64,000 bases of DNA from Nostoc sp. ATCC 43529. Lineage in GTDB: Bacteria; Cyanobacteriota; Cyanobacteriia; Cyanobacteriales; Nostocaceae. Location of the stretch: the NCBI GenBank assembly GCA_003326205.1, contig LWTK01000094.1, positions 1-64,000 of the forward strand, written 5' to 3'. Positions 1-10,100 of this stretch are shown in pieces. The translations under genes were made by a program, and so were the position numbers. The notes beneath the pieces are model-generated. The model ran no database searches, was not told the DNA's origin, and saw only the letters and a program-made list of their open reading frames with translations. Positions within the stretch are counted from its first letter, which is position 1. Every line of letters starts with the position of its first letter.

Positions 1-402
1 CTCAGCAGTGAAGGTAGCAAGAACCGTTTGTATGGTGGTTCTGGCGATGACATTTTCTTCTCAAATCTCGATGACTTCTTGTTTGGTGGCGATGGTGATG
101 ATGTGCTATTTGCTGGTATTGCAGGTGGTAATAAACTCAATGGCGGCACTGGTATTGACCAATTCTGGATTGCTAGTAGCAGCCTGCCAACTGCTAAAAA
201 CATCGTCAGCGATTTTACAACAGGCATTGATAAAATCGGGCTTGGCGGTATTGGCGTGACTCAATTTAGTGCCTTAACGCTATTGCAACAGGGTAGTGAT
301 ACTTTGGTGAAAACTGGAAATACAGAGTTGGCTTTATTAGTTGGAGTTACCTCAACTACGCTCAGTGCCAATGATTTCGTTTTTGTTGCTAGTGTAGTTT
401 AG
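1..402 (+). CDS. RTX-type calcium-binding protein, C-terminal fragment
   Basis: This is the 3' end of a larger gene; the frame is open from base 1 to the TAG at 400-402, so the true start lies outside the window. The visible 133 residues open with glycine/aspartate-rich nonapeptides ([30 protein letters not shown]), the GGxGxDxUx signature of hemolysin-type repeats that bind calcium and fold into a parallel beta-roll. They end in a hydrophobic, non-repetitive tail ([11 protein letters not shown] and onward) of the kind that often follows RTX repeats in cyanobacterial proteins. Such proteins normally leave the cell by type I secretion, and a candidate exporter lies 7 kb downstream. The catalytic or adhesive part, if any, is not visible. 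Confidence 0.85.
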   Translation, partial: LSSEGSKNRLYGGSGDDIFFSNLDDFLFGGDGDDVLFAGIAGGNKLNGGTGIDQFWIASSSLPTAKNIVSDFTTGIDKIGLGGIGVTQFSALTLLQQGSDTLVKTGNTELALLVGVTSTTLSANDFVFVASVV

Positions 403-449
403 TCCAAAGTTGATTACAGCGAATTATATTCGCTACTACACAAACTAAC

Positions 450-565
450 AGGACTTACGCAAAATTATGAAAAAACGTAGACGCGGAGCGGCTTGCCGCA
501 GGCTACCGCAAAGAACGCAAAGTACACAAAGAAAAAGAGTTTCACAGAGTTTTTGCGTAAGTCCT
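450..565. repeat. MITE-like element with 15-bp terminal inverted repeats
   Basis: AGGACTTACGCAAAA at 450-464 is repeated exactly in inverted orientation at 551-565. The 116-bp unit between has no reading frame and contains a short internal palindrome (GCGGCTTGCCGC region). The shape is that of a miniature inverted-repeat element; no flanking target duplication is obvious. Confidence 0.7.
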
Positions 566-625
566 AGTAGAGAAGACTGCGACCTCCTCACCGCCTGCGC
601 AGACTAACATAAAATTAGGATTTTT

Positions 626-645
626 AACCCGCGCAGGCGGGTTTT
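626..645 (+). terminator. GC-rich hairpin with T tract
   Basis: A perfect 7-bp stem AACCCGC/GCGGGTT with loop GCAG is followed by TTTT. It lies 220 bp after the RTX gene and about 230 bp before the MFS gene, so it could end the upstream transcript or act as a leader terminator of the MFS gene. The rest of 403-873 contains only the MITE-like element and a weaker TAGCCC/GGGCTA hairpin near 653-679. Confidence 0.6.
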
Positions 646-873
646 GTCTGTGTAGCCCCGATTTACAATCTCCGGGCTAGTATTAATTTAGACTTTTCAA
701 ACAATCTCTTAGAGGAGAGTCAAGATGTTTCCTCCCTGGTAAGTTGCTAGAAACCAATTCAGTCAGCGATTCGCCTTAGTTAGGCAGAGCTTTTGTTCGT
801 GGATTCCCCCTCCAGATCCAACGCAGTAATCAGTTTGCGTAGCGATGGAATCTTAAGGACGGAGAATTTCACA

Positions 874-2052
874 ATGTCATTGAACGATGAACAGAAAACT
901 GCCAGGACAGTGATGAGATTAACCATCATTTTCCTGATGATTGAATTGTTAGATGAGTTGGTTGATGGGGTGCGAGGCGCGGCTTGGCCTTTGATTCGCA
1001 ATGACTTACACCTATCTTATGTACAGGTCGGCATGTTGTTGACCATTCCCAATACGATCGCCAGCTTGATTGAGCCAATTCTAGGAATTTTGGGCGATGT
1101 TGGTCAACGACGGCAGTTGATTTTGGGCGGAGGAGTTGCTTTTGCGATCGCTCTACTTTTCATTTCCCTCAGCAATGACTTTTCATTGCTATTAGCCGGG
1201 TTTGTGTTATTTTATCCAGCATCCGGCAGCTTTGTCAGTTTGTCCCAAGCAACCCTGATGGACATTGAGCCGACTCGCCACGAGCAAAACTTGGCGCGTT
1301 GGGCATTAGCTGGTTCGTTGGGTAATGTCATTGGGCCTTTAATCTTGGCAGGTATAATTGCCTTACAAAGCAGTTGGCGGAGTGCTTTTTTCGTCCTAGC
1401 GGTATTGACGGTATGGTTGTTAGCACTGCTGTGGCGTTATCCAATTGCAACTCCAACATCTTTTGAAGATGCACCCGCACTCAGCTTCAAGGATGGCATA
1501 CGCAATGCGATCGCTGCATTAAAACGACCTTCTGTATTGCGCTGGCTGACTTTGTTGCAATTTTCAGATTTGATGTTGGATGTGCTGCACGGCTTTATCG
1601 CGCTGTACTTTGTCGATGCGATCGGTACAAACAACACGCAAGCGAGTTTGGCTGTCACAATTTGGCTAGGGTTTGGCTTGCTAGGCGATTTTCTGTTGAT
1701 TCCCCTACTTGAACGGGTGTCGGGATTGAGTTACTTAAAGGTGAGCGCCTTCCTGGTGTTAGGTCTTTACCCTGCTTTTCTTGTAGTACCCCACCTTAAG
1801 GTCAAACTGATTATTTTGGCTTGTTTAGGTTTGCTCAATGCCGGTTGGTACTCAATTCTCCAAGGGCAATTGTACACAGCGATGCCAGGGCAGAGTGGCA
1901 CGGTCATGACACTCAGCAACGTGTTTGGTTTAGTCGGTGGGTTAATTCCGCTGGCAGTAGGAATTTTAGCTCAACAGATTGGTTTACAACCAGCAATGTG
2001 GGTGTTACTAGTAGCACCTATAGCCTTACTGCTTGGACTGTTTAAAGTTTAA
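874..2052 (+). CDS. MFS transporter
   Basis: A 392-residue polytopic membrane protein with about 12 hydrophobic helices, matching the major facilitator superfamily. The segment around residues 65-85 (GILGDVGQRRQLILGGG) has the acidic-glycine/arginine character of the loop 2-3 MFS signature. The substrate cannot be told from sequence. The frame is open back to a TTG at 793, but ATG 874 is preferred because GGAG (861-864) lies 9 bases before it. The stop codon TAA (2050-2052) is the last part of an 11-bp target duplication created by a repeat element, so the protein end was preserved exactly when the element inserted. No neighbour suggests a substrate. Confidence 0.85.
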   Translation: MSLNDEQKTARTVMRLTIIFLMIELLDELVDGVRGAAWPLIRNDLHLSYVQVGMLLTIPNTIASLIEPILGILGDVGQRRQLILGGGVAFAIALLFISLSNDFSLLLAGFVLFYPASGSFVSLSQATLMDIEPTRHEQNLARWALAGSLGNVIGPLILAGIIALQSSWRSAFFVLAVLTVWLLALLWRYPIATPTSFEDAPALSFKDGIRNAIAALKRPSVLRWLTLLQFSDLMLDVLHGFIALYFVDAIGTNNTQASLAVTIWLGFGLLGDFLLIPLLERVSGLSYLKVSAFLVLGLYPAFLVVPHLKVKLIILACLGLLNAGWYSILQGQLYTAMPGQSGTVMTLSNVFGLVGGLIPLAVGILAQQIGLQPAMWVLLVAPIALLLGLFKV

Positions 2053-2396
2053 CGTGAATTCGATGTACAGGATTTTGACCTCACCCCCAGCCCCTCTCCT
2101 AATAGGAGCTACGGTGTACACACAAGTCGAAAAAACCCTATCTATAAAAGATTTGAAGAAAGGTAGGGTGCGTTATGGACGGCAGTCCTAACGCACCGCC
2201 AAAGATTTACGGTGCGTTACGCTGGCGCGATAACACACCCTACAACACCCTTAGAAGAGTTGAAACCCATGCTGGCTATACTTGTGTGTACACCGTAGCC
2301 TAATAGGAGAGGGGAGCAAAAAGCCTAATTTTTCGTTACTCCTCCCTCTCCTTCGAGGAGAGGGAGGCTGGGTGGGTGAGGTCTATCGAATTCAGG
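2053..2396. repeat. 143-bp palindromic element, interrupted copy
   Basis: Its ends are CGTGAATTCGAT (2053) and, inverted, CCTGAATTCGAT (2396). It is flanked by an exact 11-bp direct repeat TTAAAGTTTAA (2042-2052 and 2397-2407), taken as a target duplication. After removing the nested 190-bp element and one copy of its 11-bp duplication, the element is 143 bp, exactly the length of the second copy at 18796-18938, which it matches in inverted orientation nearly throughout. The interior holds two CT/AG-rich hairpins (CCCCTCTCCT/AGGAGAGGGG and CCTCCCTCTCCT/AGGAGAGGGAGG). There is no reading frame. Confidence 0.9.
2109..2298. mobile_element. 190-bp nested MITE with perfect 18-bp inverted repeats
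   Basis: CTACGGTGTACACACAAG (2109-2126) is matched base for base in inverted orientation at 2281-2298. The insertion is bracketed by the direct repeat CCTAATAGGAG (2098-2108 and 2299-2309), an 11-bp target duplication lying in a hairpin of the host 143-bp element. Inside is a second, imperfect inverted pair (GTAGGGTGCGTTA near 2163; TAACACACCCTAC near 2231). It has no coding capacity, so it must have been moved by a transposase encoded elsewhere. Confidence 0.9.
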
Positions 2397-2407
2397 TTAA
2401 AGTTTAA

Positions 2408-2876
2408 GAAATCTTACAAAATTTGAGATTTTCGATCTGTTAGAGGATTAATACAGGGTACTGAGCCTACAAACGCGACCTAAAAATTGTACGTAAATGT
2501 AGTAACTTATTTTACAAAGGAACCATCTTATGGACATGGTTCCTTCCTACTTTATTAAAAGATTAAAAGCTTACATCTGTCAGACCAATTACTCCTGCAC
2601 CCCCTAGCTGTGGGATTGAGGCATACTTGCATTAAAACTTAGATGAAGGCAGCGTCCCGCTGATATGCGTGTATATGCGATCGCCAAGAAGACCTTTGCA
2701 TCAGCCCAAAACCGCTATTAACTCAGTCTATTTACTGAGGTTTTCCAAAAATTTAGACAATAAGCTGTATAGTGCATTCCTCACCTTGCTAGCAAAGAAT
2801 ATTACTCTTACTAACTATTTTGCAATCTCAAGAGAAACAGGTGTGAGGCAACCAAATATCATACTTAAAACCAATT
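2408..2876. other. Intergenic region without recognised gene
   Basis: This AT-rich stretch upstream of the VCBS protein holds short hairpins (GGAACCAT/ATGGTTCC near 2519-2544) and a HIP1-like core near 2680. An open frame from 2669 to 2905 has no recognisable protein character and runs into the next gene in another frame. I see nothing else. Confidence 0.5.
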
Positions 2877-5615
2877 ATGACTGCATCATTTACCAATGCG
2901 ACTAACTTCTTAGCTGGAACAAGCCCTAATTCCGTTGTAGTGGAAGATATTAACGGTGACGGTAAAAAGGATTTGGTGGTAGCTAACTCTGATTCCGAAA
3001 ATGTTTCAGTGCTGCTTAACGATGGTAATGGTGGCTTTGGCACTGCTACCAACTACCCAGCTGGTACATCTAGCAATTTTGTTGCCGTAGCAGACTTCGA
3101 CGGTGATAGCAAACTAGATTTTGTAGTCACAAACTATGATTCCGGCACTGTCTCGCTACTAGTTAACGATGGCAACGGTGGCTTTAACGCTCCTATCACT
3201 TTCACAGTTGGGTCGCAACCCAACTCCATTGCTGTCGGAGACTTTAACGGTGACAGCAAACTGGACTTAGTGGTAGCTAATTCTGGTGGTACTGATGTCT
3301 CGCTATTAGTGAACGATGCCAATGGTGGCTTTAACGCTGCCACAAGTTTCACAGTCGGCACAAAACCTTATTCTGTTGCCGTGGGAGATATTAACGGTGA
3401 CGGCAAATTGGACATTGTAGCCGCAAACTATGATTCCGCTAATGTCTCTGTGTTGCTCAACAATGGCAGTGGCAGCTTTAACACTGCTACGAACTTCACA
3501 GCAGGTACAAATCCCGCTGCCGTTGCTGTGGCAGATATTAACGGTGATAGCAAGCTGGACTTGGTGGTAGCTAACTATGGTTCCAACAATGTTTCAGTGC
3601 TGCTAAACAATGGTAGTGGTGGCTTTAACGCTGCGACCAACTTTACAGTTGGGACAGGCCCTAGTTCTGTTACCGTCGAAGACATTGACGGCGACGGTAA
3701 AAAGGACTTGGTGGTAGCTAACTCTGATTCCGATAATGTTTCAGTGCTACTCAACGATGGTAATGGTGGCTTTGGCACTGCTATCGACTTTACAGTCGGT
3801 TCCAGTCCTAAGTCTGTTGTTGTGGCAGACTTTAACAATGACAGTAAACTCGATTTGGCGGTAGCTAACTCCAGTACTAACGATGTCTCAGTATTGTTCA
3901 ATAGAGAATTAGTATTGGATGTTGATACTGTTGATGAAAATATCGCTGCTGCAACTCAAATTGCCACTTTCACTACTGGCTCAAGCACCACTCAGGAGTA
4001 CACCTATAAATTAATAGCGGGTACTGGTGATACTGATAATGCTTTCTTCACCATTGTTGGAAATAGTTTACAAATAACCGATTCTCCCAACTTTGAAATC
4101 AAATCAGCTTACAACATTAGAGTATCTAGCACCGACATTGCTGGATTAATTGTTGAAAAAGAATTACTTATCAATGTCAACGACCTCAATGAAATTCCTA
4201 CAAGCTTAATATTTACCCCTACCGCTGACGATGACGACGATGATGATGACGATAGCGGTAGTGGTGATGACGATGATGATGATAATGATGATGACGATGA
4301 TGACGATGGTGGTAGTGGTGATGGAGATGATGATGATAGCGATTTACAAATCGTCGGTTACTTCGGTACTATCGACCCAGACAAAGATGACAAACATACT
4401 TATAGCTTAGTGGCGGGTAATGGTGATACCGATAATAGTGCATTCATCATTGAAGAAAATGCCCTAATACTTAACTCTGATATCACCAAATCCAGTTATA
4501 AAATCCGCGTCCGTACTACTGACGCTGGTGGGCTTTCTTTTGACAAGGAGTTGGATGTTAATCTTGATGGCTTTGGGTCTACAACTACCCAGATAACAAC
4601 TATTTTCCAACTTGTTAATATTACTCAGAATATCTTTACTGTCAAAAGTAAATTCAAGGGCGGCAAAGGAAAACTTTCCATCAAGATTAAAACTCACAGT
4701 TCAAAAGAAGTAAAAGAATTGTGTGTATTTAATGTTGATGATGATGAAGGTAAGATTGACGGCATAGCCCCTGGTGCAGAAGGTTATGCAAAAGCGGCTC
4801 TTTTGCGTTCAAAGGTGATTTTCTTCTCCCTTGGAAATCAACCTAATGGTTTTAATACTGCTGACTTGACAAACATCTTAGAATTTGAGTCTAATACCAA
4901 ACTCCGATTTTATATGGTATCCAACAGTACTACTCAGGCTGTACTGTCTGGAAAAACCTCTTTCTCAAGTGTCGTTTTTTCTTCCAGCACGAGTAGCAAC
5001 TCACAAAGCTCAGAAAATGGAGGATTTTCTCTCAACTTCGAGAGTTTAGTTGTTACGGTTGAAGCAACAAATCAACAAGTCACTTTGGGCACAGGTTTGC
5101 AAGGCAAAAAAGAAGGCGAACTGATTGATTTACGGGATGTGAAACAATCAGTAAAAGCTGATTTTAAAGTTCACAGAGAAGCTGCACTCAACAACTGTGT
5201 CGGGTTTTATCAAATTGCTGATGAGAGTGGTGGCATTGACACCAATAATGATGGTGTGGCAGATATTCTTGTTGGACAGGCTGGTTATGCCGAAGCCGCT
5301 GTGCGTCAGCGTATTACAGGCATTGATTTGACAGTGATTAACCAAGGTACAGCTTCTCACAGTGGCACTTTTGCTGCTGGTTCGCTGTTTGCACCGTTTA
5401 TTATTGTCAACGGTAAACCCGATGCATTTGTTGATGAAAATAGCAATAATAATCCCACGGTTTATTTTGCATTCTTGGGCGCTAATACTGATAAGACAGA
5501 TCACATTCGGCTGTTGGGAAATAACACCTTTGGTTTTGAAGATTTGGCAAATGGGGGCGACAAAGATTACAACGATATCATTGTGCAGATCAATTTGACT
5601 GCTAATGCTGTGTAA
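2877..5615 (+). CDS. VCBS/FG-GAP repeat protein with cadherin-like and DUF4114 domains
   Basis: A 912-residue protein, probably secreted or surface-bound. Residues 5-347 are seven tandem 49-residue FG-GAP/VCBS units, each with a DxNGDxKxDLVVAN calcium-loop core and a NVSVLLNDGNGGF end. Residues about 350-445 and 492-570 are cadherin-like modules (DENIAAATQIATF; GTIDPDKDDKHTY), separated by an acidic linker (about 450-490) that is almost entirely Asp with a few Gly/Ser. The C terminus (NTFGFEDLANGGDKDYND) is the DUF4114 signature. There is no N-terminal signal peptide, which fits export by a C-terminal type I signal; the T1SS pair downstream is the obvious candidate. ATG 2877 has no strong ribosome site. 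Its cargo or adhesion role is inferred. Confidence 0.88.
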   Translation: MTASFTNATNFLAGTSPNSVVVEDINGDGKKDLVVANSDSENVSVLLNDGNGGFGTATNYPAGTSSNFVAVADFDGDSKLDFVVTNYDSGTVSLLVNDGNGGFNAPITFTVGSQPNSIAVGDFNGDSKLDLVVANSGGTDVSLLVNDANGGFNAATSFTVGTKPYSVAVGDINGDGKLDIVAANYDSANVSVLLNNGSGSFNTATNFTAGTNPAAVAVADINGDSKLDLVVANYGSNNVSVLLNNGSGGFNAATNFTVGTGPSSVTVEDIDGDGKKDLVVANSDSDNVSVLLNDGNGGFGTAIDFTVGSSPKSVVVADFNNDSKLDLAVANSSTNDVSVLFNRELVLDVDTVDENIAAATQIATFTTGSSTTQEYTYKLIAGTGDTDNAFFTIVGNSLQITDSPNFEIKSAYNIRVSSTDIAGLIVEKELLINVNDLNEIPTSLIFTPTADDDDDDDDDSGSGDDDDDDNDDDDDDDGGSGDGDDDDSDLQIVGYFGTIDPDKDDKHTYSLVAGNGDTDNSAFIIEENALILNSDITKSSYKIRVRTTDAGGLSFDKELDVNLDGFGSTTTQITTIFQLVNITQNIFTVKSKFKGGKGKLSIKIKTHSSKEVKELCVFNVDDDEGKIDGIAPGAEGYAKAALLRSKVIFFSLGNQPNGFNTADLTNILEFESNTKLRFYMVSNSTTQAVLSGKTSFSSVVFSSSTSSNSQSSENGGFSLNFESLVVTVEATNQQVTLGTGLQGKKEGELIDLRDVKQSVKADFKVHREAALNNCVGFYQIADESGGIDTNNDGVADILVGQAGYAEAAVRQRITGIDLTVINQGTASHSGTFAAGSLFAPFIIVNGKPDAFVDENSNNNPTVYFAFLGANTDKTDHIRLLGNNTFGFEDLANGGDKDYNDIIVQINLTANAV

Positions 5616-5728
5616 TATAGCAATCCTATTTGAGTTGTAAAAAATGTCAGTTGTGGCTGTTGACTGTTAACACTTAACAGCCAACAGTTTAGGTAGCAAG
5701 ATTTCACAAATGATTTAGAACTGCTATA
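5616..5728. repeat. TATAGCA-family miniature inverted-repeat element (copy 1)
   Basis: The left end TATAGCAATCCTATTTGAG is mirrored by a right end whose complement begins TATAGCAGTTCTAAATCAT; the match continues into TTGTAAAA/TTGTGAAA. The interior has its own palindrome (TGTTGACTGTTAA / TTAACAGCCAACA). The element starts on the base right after the stop codon of the VCBS gene. It is one of several related elements in the window (32112, 48642, 31265, 31611). Confidence 0.7.
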
Positions 5729-5766
5729 GGCAGAAGGCAATAGGGAAAGATTTATTGCCTTCTGCC
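5729..5766. terminator. Perfect 14-bp hairpin after repeat element
   Basis: GGCAGAAGGCAATA (5729-5742) pairs perfectly with TATTGCCTTCTGCC (5753-5766) across a 10-base loop. It directly abuts the TATAGCA element. It could terminate transcription of the VCBS gene, but there is no long T tract, so it may be just another repeat palindrome. Confidence 0.45.
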
Positions 5767-5790
5767 TTATAATTTGCAGAATTTTTTCAA

Positions 5791-6003
5791 TAGACCTCTG
5801 CCTTGAAAATAGGGACTGGGGACTGGGGACTAGGAAAGAAATATTTTCATTCCTTCGTTGTGAATTGTGCTCATGGAGTAAGAGTGCAAAAATCCTTGAA
5901 TCACCCCTCCCCAACCCTGCCCTTGTGAAGGAAGGGGAGGGGGCAAGATTTCAAGTTTCCTTTCTTTATAAGGGGGGTCTATTCGACTTATGCAAGAGGT
6001 CTA
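5791..6003. repeat. 213-bp inverted-repeat element with TAGACCTCT ends
   Basis: TAGACCTCT (5791-5799) is inverted at 5995-6003, with the match extending weakly inward (TAGACCTCTGCC against TAGACCTCTTGC). The interior carries a short tandem GGGACTG array (5811-5834) and a 9-bp stem CCCCTCCCC/GGGGAGGGG (5904-5942). It is non-coding and looks like a composite of repeats. Confidence 0.5.
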
Positions 6004-7110
6004 ATAATCTAACAATCAAATAACACTATTTACCCAGAACCAGGGTTTTTATTGATACTTGTAAAATGTGTCTTCTACTTTTTTGGAGATCAAATTTCGG
6101 TAATTACATAGTAAAATCGCACAAATTCACGCTAAAACGAGAATCAGCCGGAAATGCGAGAAATATTAAATTAGTAAATATACTGAAGCCAGTCATTGTC
6201 TTTCCTTCATAGATTTAATAGTTGATTCCTCTACAGTACTTTTTCAGTTATTCATATTGGACTTAACTGACAAAGAGTGATGCGGAATTCTTTAACAGTT
6301 AGGTATGGGTGCTATTTCATGAGGAAAGACCGCTGTCTTTCTTTATCAGTGATACTGTTGTTCCCTATATCAAAGAATTTGTAAAAAATAATTCAAAAAT
6401 TTAAAGTTTTTTTTATTACTAATTCTTAACTAGGGTATTTACTTAGGAAAATTTTTGTGATATTTTCATGTTGACTATCATAACTTGAAATGCACCAGGC
6501 TAAATTTAGCAAACACGTCTGGATGTATCAGTTTAGTTGTGAGTATTCATTCTCCATAGTTGCAATAGTAAATTTGGAATTTCATCTTGTATAAATCTAT
6601 GTAGCATTAACCAAGTAATAATCTATTCTCAATTTATTATTAAAACTAGGGAGGAGAGAGTAGGGTATATTCGTTTTCTACCTTTAGTTGTCGGATTTTA
6701 CCGTGATTGATTGTCTTGGAAATAAGCGGTGGGCAGTAAGTACAGACGTGATTAATCGCTTCTGTAAGAGAGTAGGTAAGGAAAGCTTTGTTTATGTTGA
6801 GTTATGGGTTTTTACGGGGAATGCTAATTTTAAGAAATATTACAAACTGTGTTTATTTTGAATAATATAACCGTAATAACCGTGGATCTAAATGTAGGTT
6901 TGTAATTAGCAAATTTGTTATCTGTGGGATGGTGTATCCACATACGCTAAATGCCACATTGTCAAGTTAGGAGTTAGAAGTGAGGCAGTGCAGTCTTAAA
7001 TGTTTCTTTAATAAGCAAATGGCGAACCCCGTGGAGGGTAAGAATTGTGTTAATTATTTATCCCTAGCTCATAACTCGATCGCTCATTTTTACCTTTTGA
7101 CTTATTTGAC
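6004..7110. other. Long AT-rich region upstream of type I secretion genes
   Basis: About 1.1 kb with no reading frame of protein-like composition on either strand. It probably contains the promoter and leader of the T1SS transporter. I see AT-rich stretches with scattered TATAAT-like hexamers, but no site specific enough to name. Confidence 0.5.
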
Positions 7111-10100
7111 ATGACTTATATTAAGAACACTTTTCCGGAATTTCTCACAACCATAGAGGGGTTCGATCGCCTACCAGATGAAGCGATCGCCAACGTATCC
7201 CAACAGCTGCAAGCTTGGCGTTATCGATTGGGTCAAAAAATCATCGGCAAAGAAAGTCTGCCGCAACAGATAACAATCATTTACGAAGGACAGGTGCGGC
7301 TGTTGGGATACGAACCCCAGACCCAAATCCCAACCACCTTGAAATTACTGCAACCAGGGGAAATCATCGGCGAAATTGGTTTATTGCGCGAGATTCCTTG
7401 TGAAACAGCGATCGCCTCCACCGAGGTAGTATGTTTAACCTTGAGTGCGGCAGTATATTTTCAGCTATTAGAGTCATACCCAGCATTTGCCGAGGCTCGT
7501 AAAAACCGCAGTAACTTAGTAGAAGTATTCGATATTCTCGGTGGCTATTGGCAAAAGCAAGCGATCGCCACATTAAACCTGAAAGAACTCACACAAACAG
7601 CTTTACTAGATGCGACAATTCAGTACGTAAATCCAGGGAAAACTTCATTCACCCAACTCGATAGCGGACGCGTTTGGTTTGTTAGTGGGGGTACCGTCAC
7701 CAACTTTGCTGCTGGCGATCGGTTAGAACCAGAGGACGATCGAGACAAGATCCACGTTACAAGTCAAACTCCCGCACGCCTACTCGGTCTAAATCCCTCG
7801 ACTTTAATCTTGCAAGATACTCGTCAGCTAGAACTTGCAGTCAGTAACACCCAACCACCCAGCCAAGAAGAACTAGATATTCCCTACGCATCAGATGAAA
7901 TAGTTCTATCACAAACAAACGGTCAGACCTCCAAGAACTCAGGAAAACGCATAAAATACCCGTTTTTTGGCGGCAAAGGAGAATTAAATTCAACCTTCGC
8001 CTGCTTCCAAATGCTTGCGAAACACTTAGAAATGCCGTTTCGCCGAGAAGTGGTTCGTCGCATTTTAAACGAGCAAATCAAACGCCAGGGTAATATATCC
8101 TTTCCCGCCGTTGCTTACCTATCAGAGTTAATCGGACTCAAGGCGCAACTTGTAGATCTGCCAGTAGCCTCAGTAACTCGGATTCCCACACCCGCATTAA
8201 TTCGCTACGGCGATAATTTTGCCGTTTTGTATGAAACCGACGCCAATACTATCGTTGTGGGCGTACCATCCCAAGGAATTGTCCGCTGCAAACCGGCTCA
8301 ATTTGTTGAACAATTAGACACCGACCCCACCAACTTCCCGCCACAAGTCAGGGTACTACTGCTGACAGCTACCAAAGAAACACCACAAGAACGTTTTGGT
8401 TTGCGGTGGTTTCTCCCTTATTTGTCACGCTATCGCCGAGTATTGATAGAAGTATTTATTGCTTCCTTTTTCGTGCAATTAGCAGCATTGGCAAATCCTT
8501 TGGTAGTGCAGTTAATTATTGACAAAGTAATCACCCAAAATAGTATTGGTACCCTACATATTTTGGGTATTTTACTATTAGTAGTCGGGCTATTTGAAGC
8601 GGTGTTGACTACCTTGCGAACCTACTTATTTGTCGATACTACGAATCGTATCGATATGGGTTTAGGGTCGCAAATTATCGACCACTTATTACGTCTGCCG
8701 CTGCGCTATTTTGAAAAGCGACCGGTGGGGGAACTTTCGACTCGAATTAACGAACTAGAAAATATTCGTCAGTTTCTCACCGGTACTGCTCTAACAGTAG
8801 GGTTAGATGCTCTATTTTCTCTCGTTTATATTGGTGTGATGCTGATTTATAGTTGGCAACTCACTTTGGTAGGTTTAAGCACAATCCCCGTGTTTGTGAT
8901 TATTACCTTAATAGCATCTCCTACTATTAGCAGACAGTTACGTGGTAAAGCCGAACGCAACTCCGAAACTCAATCTTATTTAGTGGAGGTGATGTCAGGA
9001 ATTCAAACAGTAAAAGCGCAGAATATCGAATTGCGATCGCGCTTTTCCTGGCAAGAACGTTATGCTCGTTATGTCGCCGCTGGTTTTAAAACAGTTGTCA
9101 CTTCTACCCTCGCCAACTCCACCAGTAACTTTCTCAACAAACTCAGCAGCTTATTAGTGTTATGGGTAGGAGCTTATTTAGTACTGCAACAAGAATTAAC
9201 TTTAGGTGAATTAATCGCCTTCAGAATTATCTCTGGTTACGTTACCAGCCCAATATTACGCCTAGCTCAACTTTGGCAAAGCTTCCAAGAAACTGCCTTG
9301 TCCATAGAACGCTTAAGCGATATTGTCGATACCCCAGAAGAAGCAGAAACAGACCGTTACAATATACCCTTACCGGCAATTACTGGAGAAGTCAAATACG
9401 AAAACGTTTCCTTCCGATTTGGTACCAGCGGCCCTCTACAACTTTCTAACGTCAACCTCGAATTTCCTCCTGGAAAATTTGTTGGAATTGTCGGACAAAG
9501 TGGTTCTGGAAAAAGTACCATGATGAAATTATTGCTGAGACTTTATGAAACCGAGTCCGGCAGAATTTTGATTGATGGTTACGACATTGCCAAAGTAGAA
9601 CTTTATTCACTGCGGCGACAAATTGGTGTAGTTCCCCAAGAAACATTGTTATTTGATGGCACAGTTCAAGAAAATATTGCCCTCACAAATCCCGATGCGA
9701 CAACCGAAGAAATTATTCAAGCGGCTCAGGTAGCCTGTGCCCACGAATTTATCATGAACTTGCCCAACGGTTACAACACGCGGGTGGGAGAACGGGGTTC
9801 TGCACTTTCTGGTGGACAACGACAAAGAATTGCGATCGCTCGTTCTGTTTTACAACGACCAAAATTACTAGTTTTAGATGAAGCAACTAGCGCCTTAGAT
9901 TATCCCACAGAGCGACAAATCTGTCTCAACTTAGCTAGAGCATTCAAAGGTAATACAGTATTTTTTATTACCCACCGACTGAACACAGTTAGTAATGCAG
10001 ACATGATCGTTGTCATGGATAACAGCAGGGTTATAGAAAAAGGTAGCCATCAAGAATTAATGGCTGCTAAAGGTCATTATTACTACCTGTATCATCAGCA

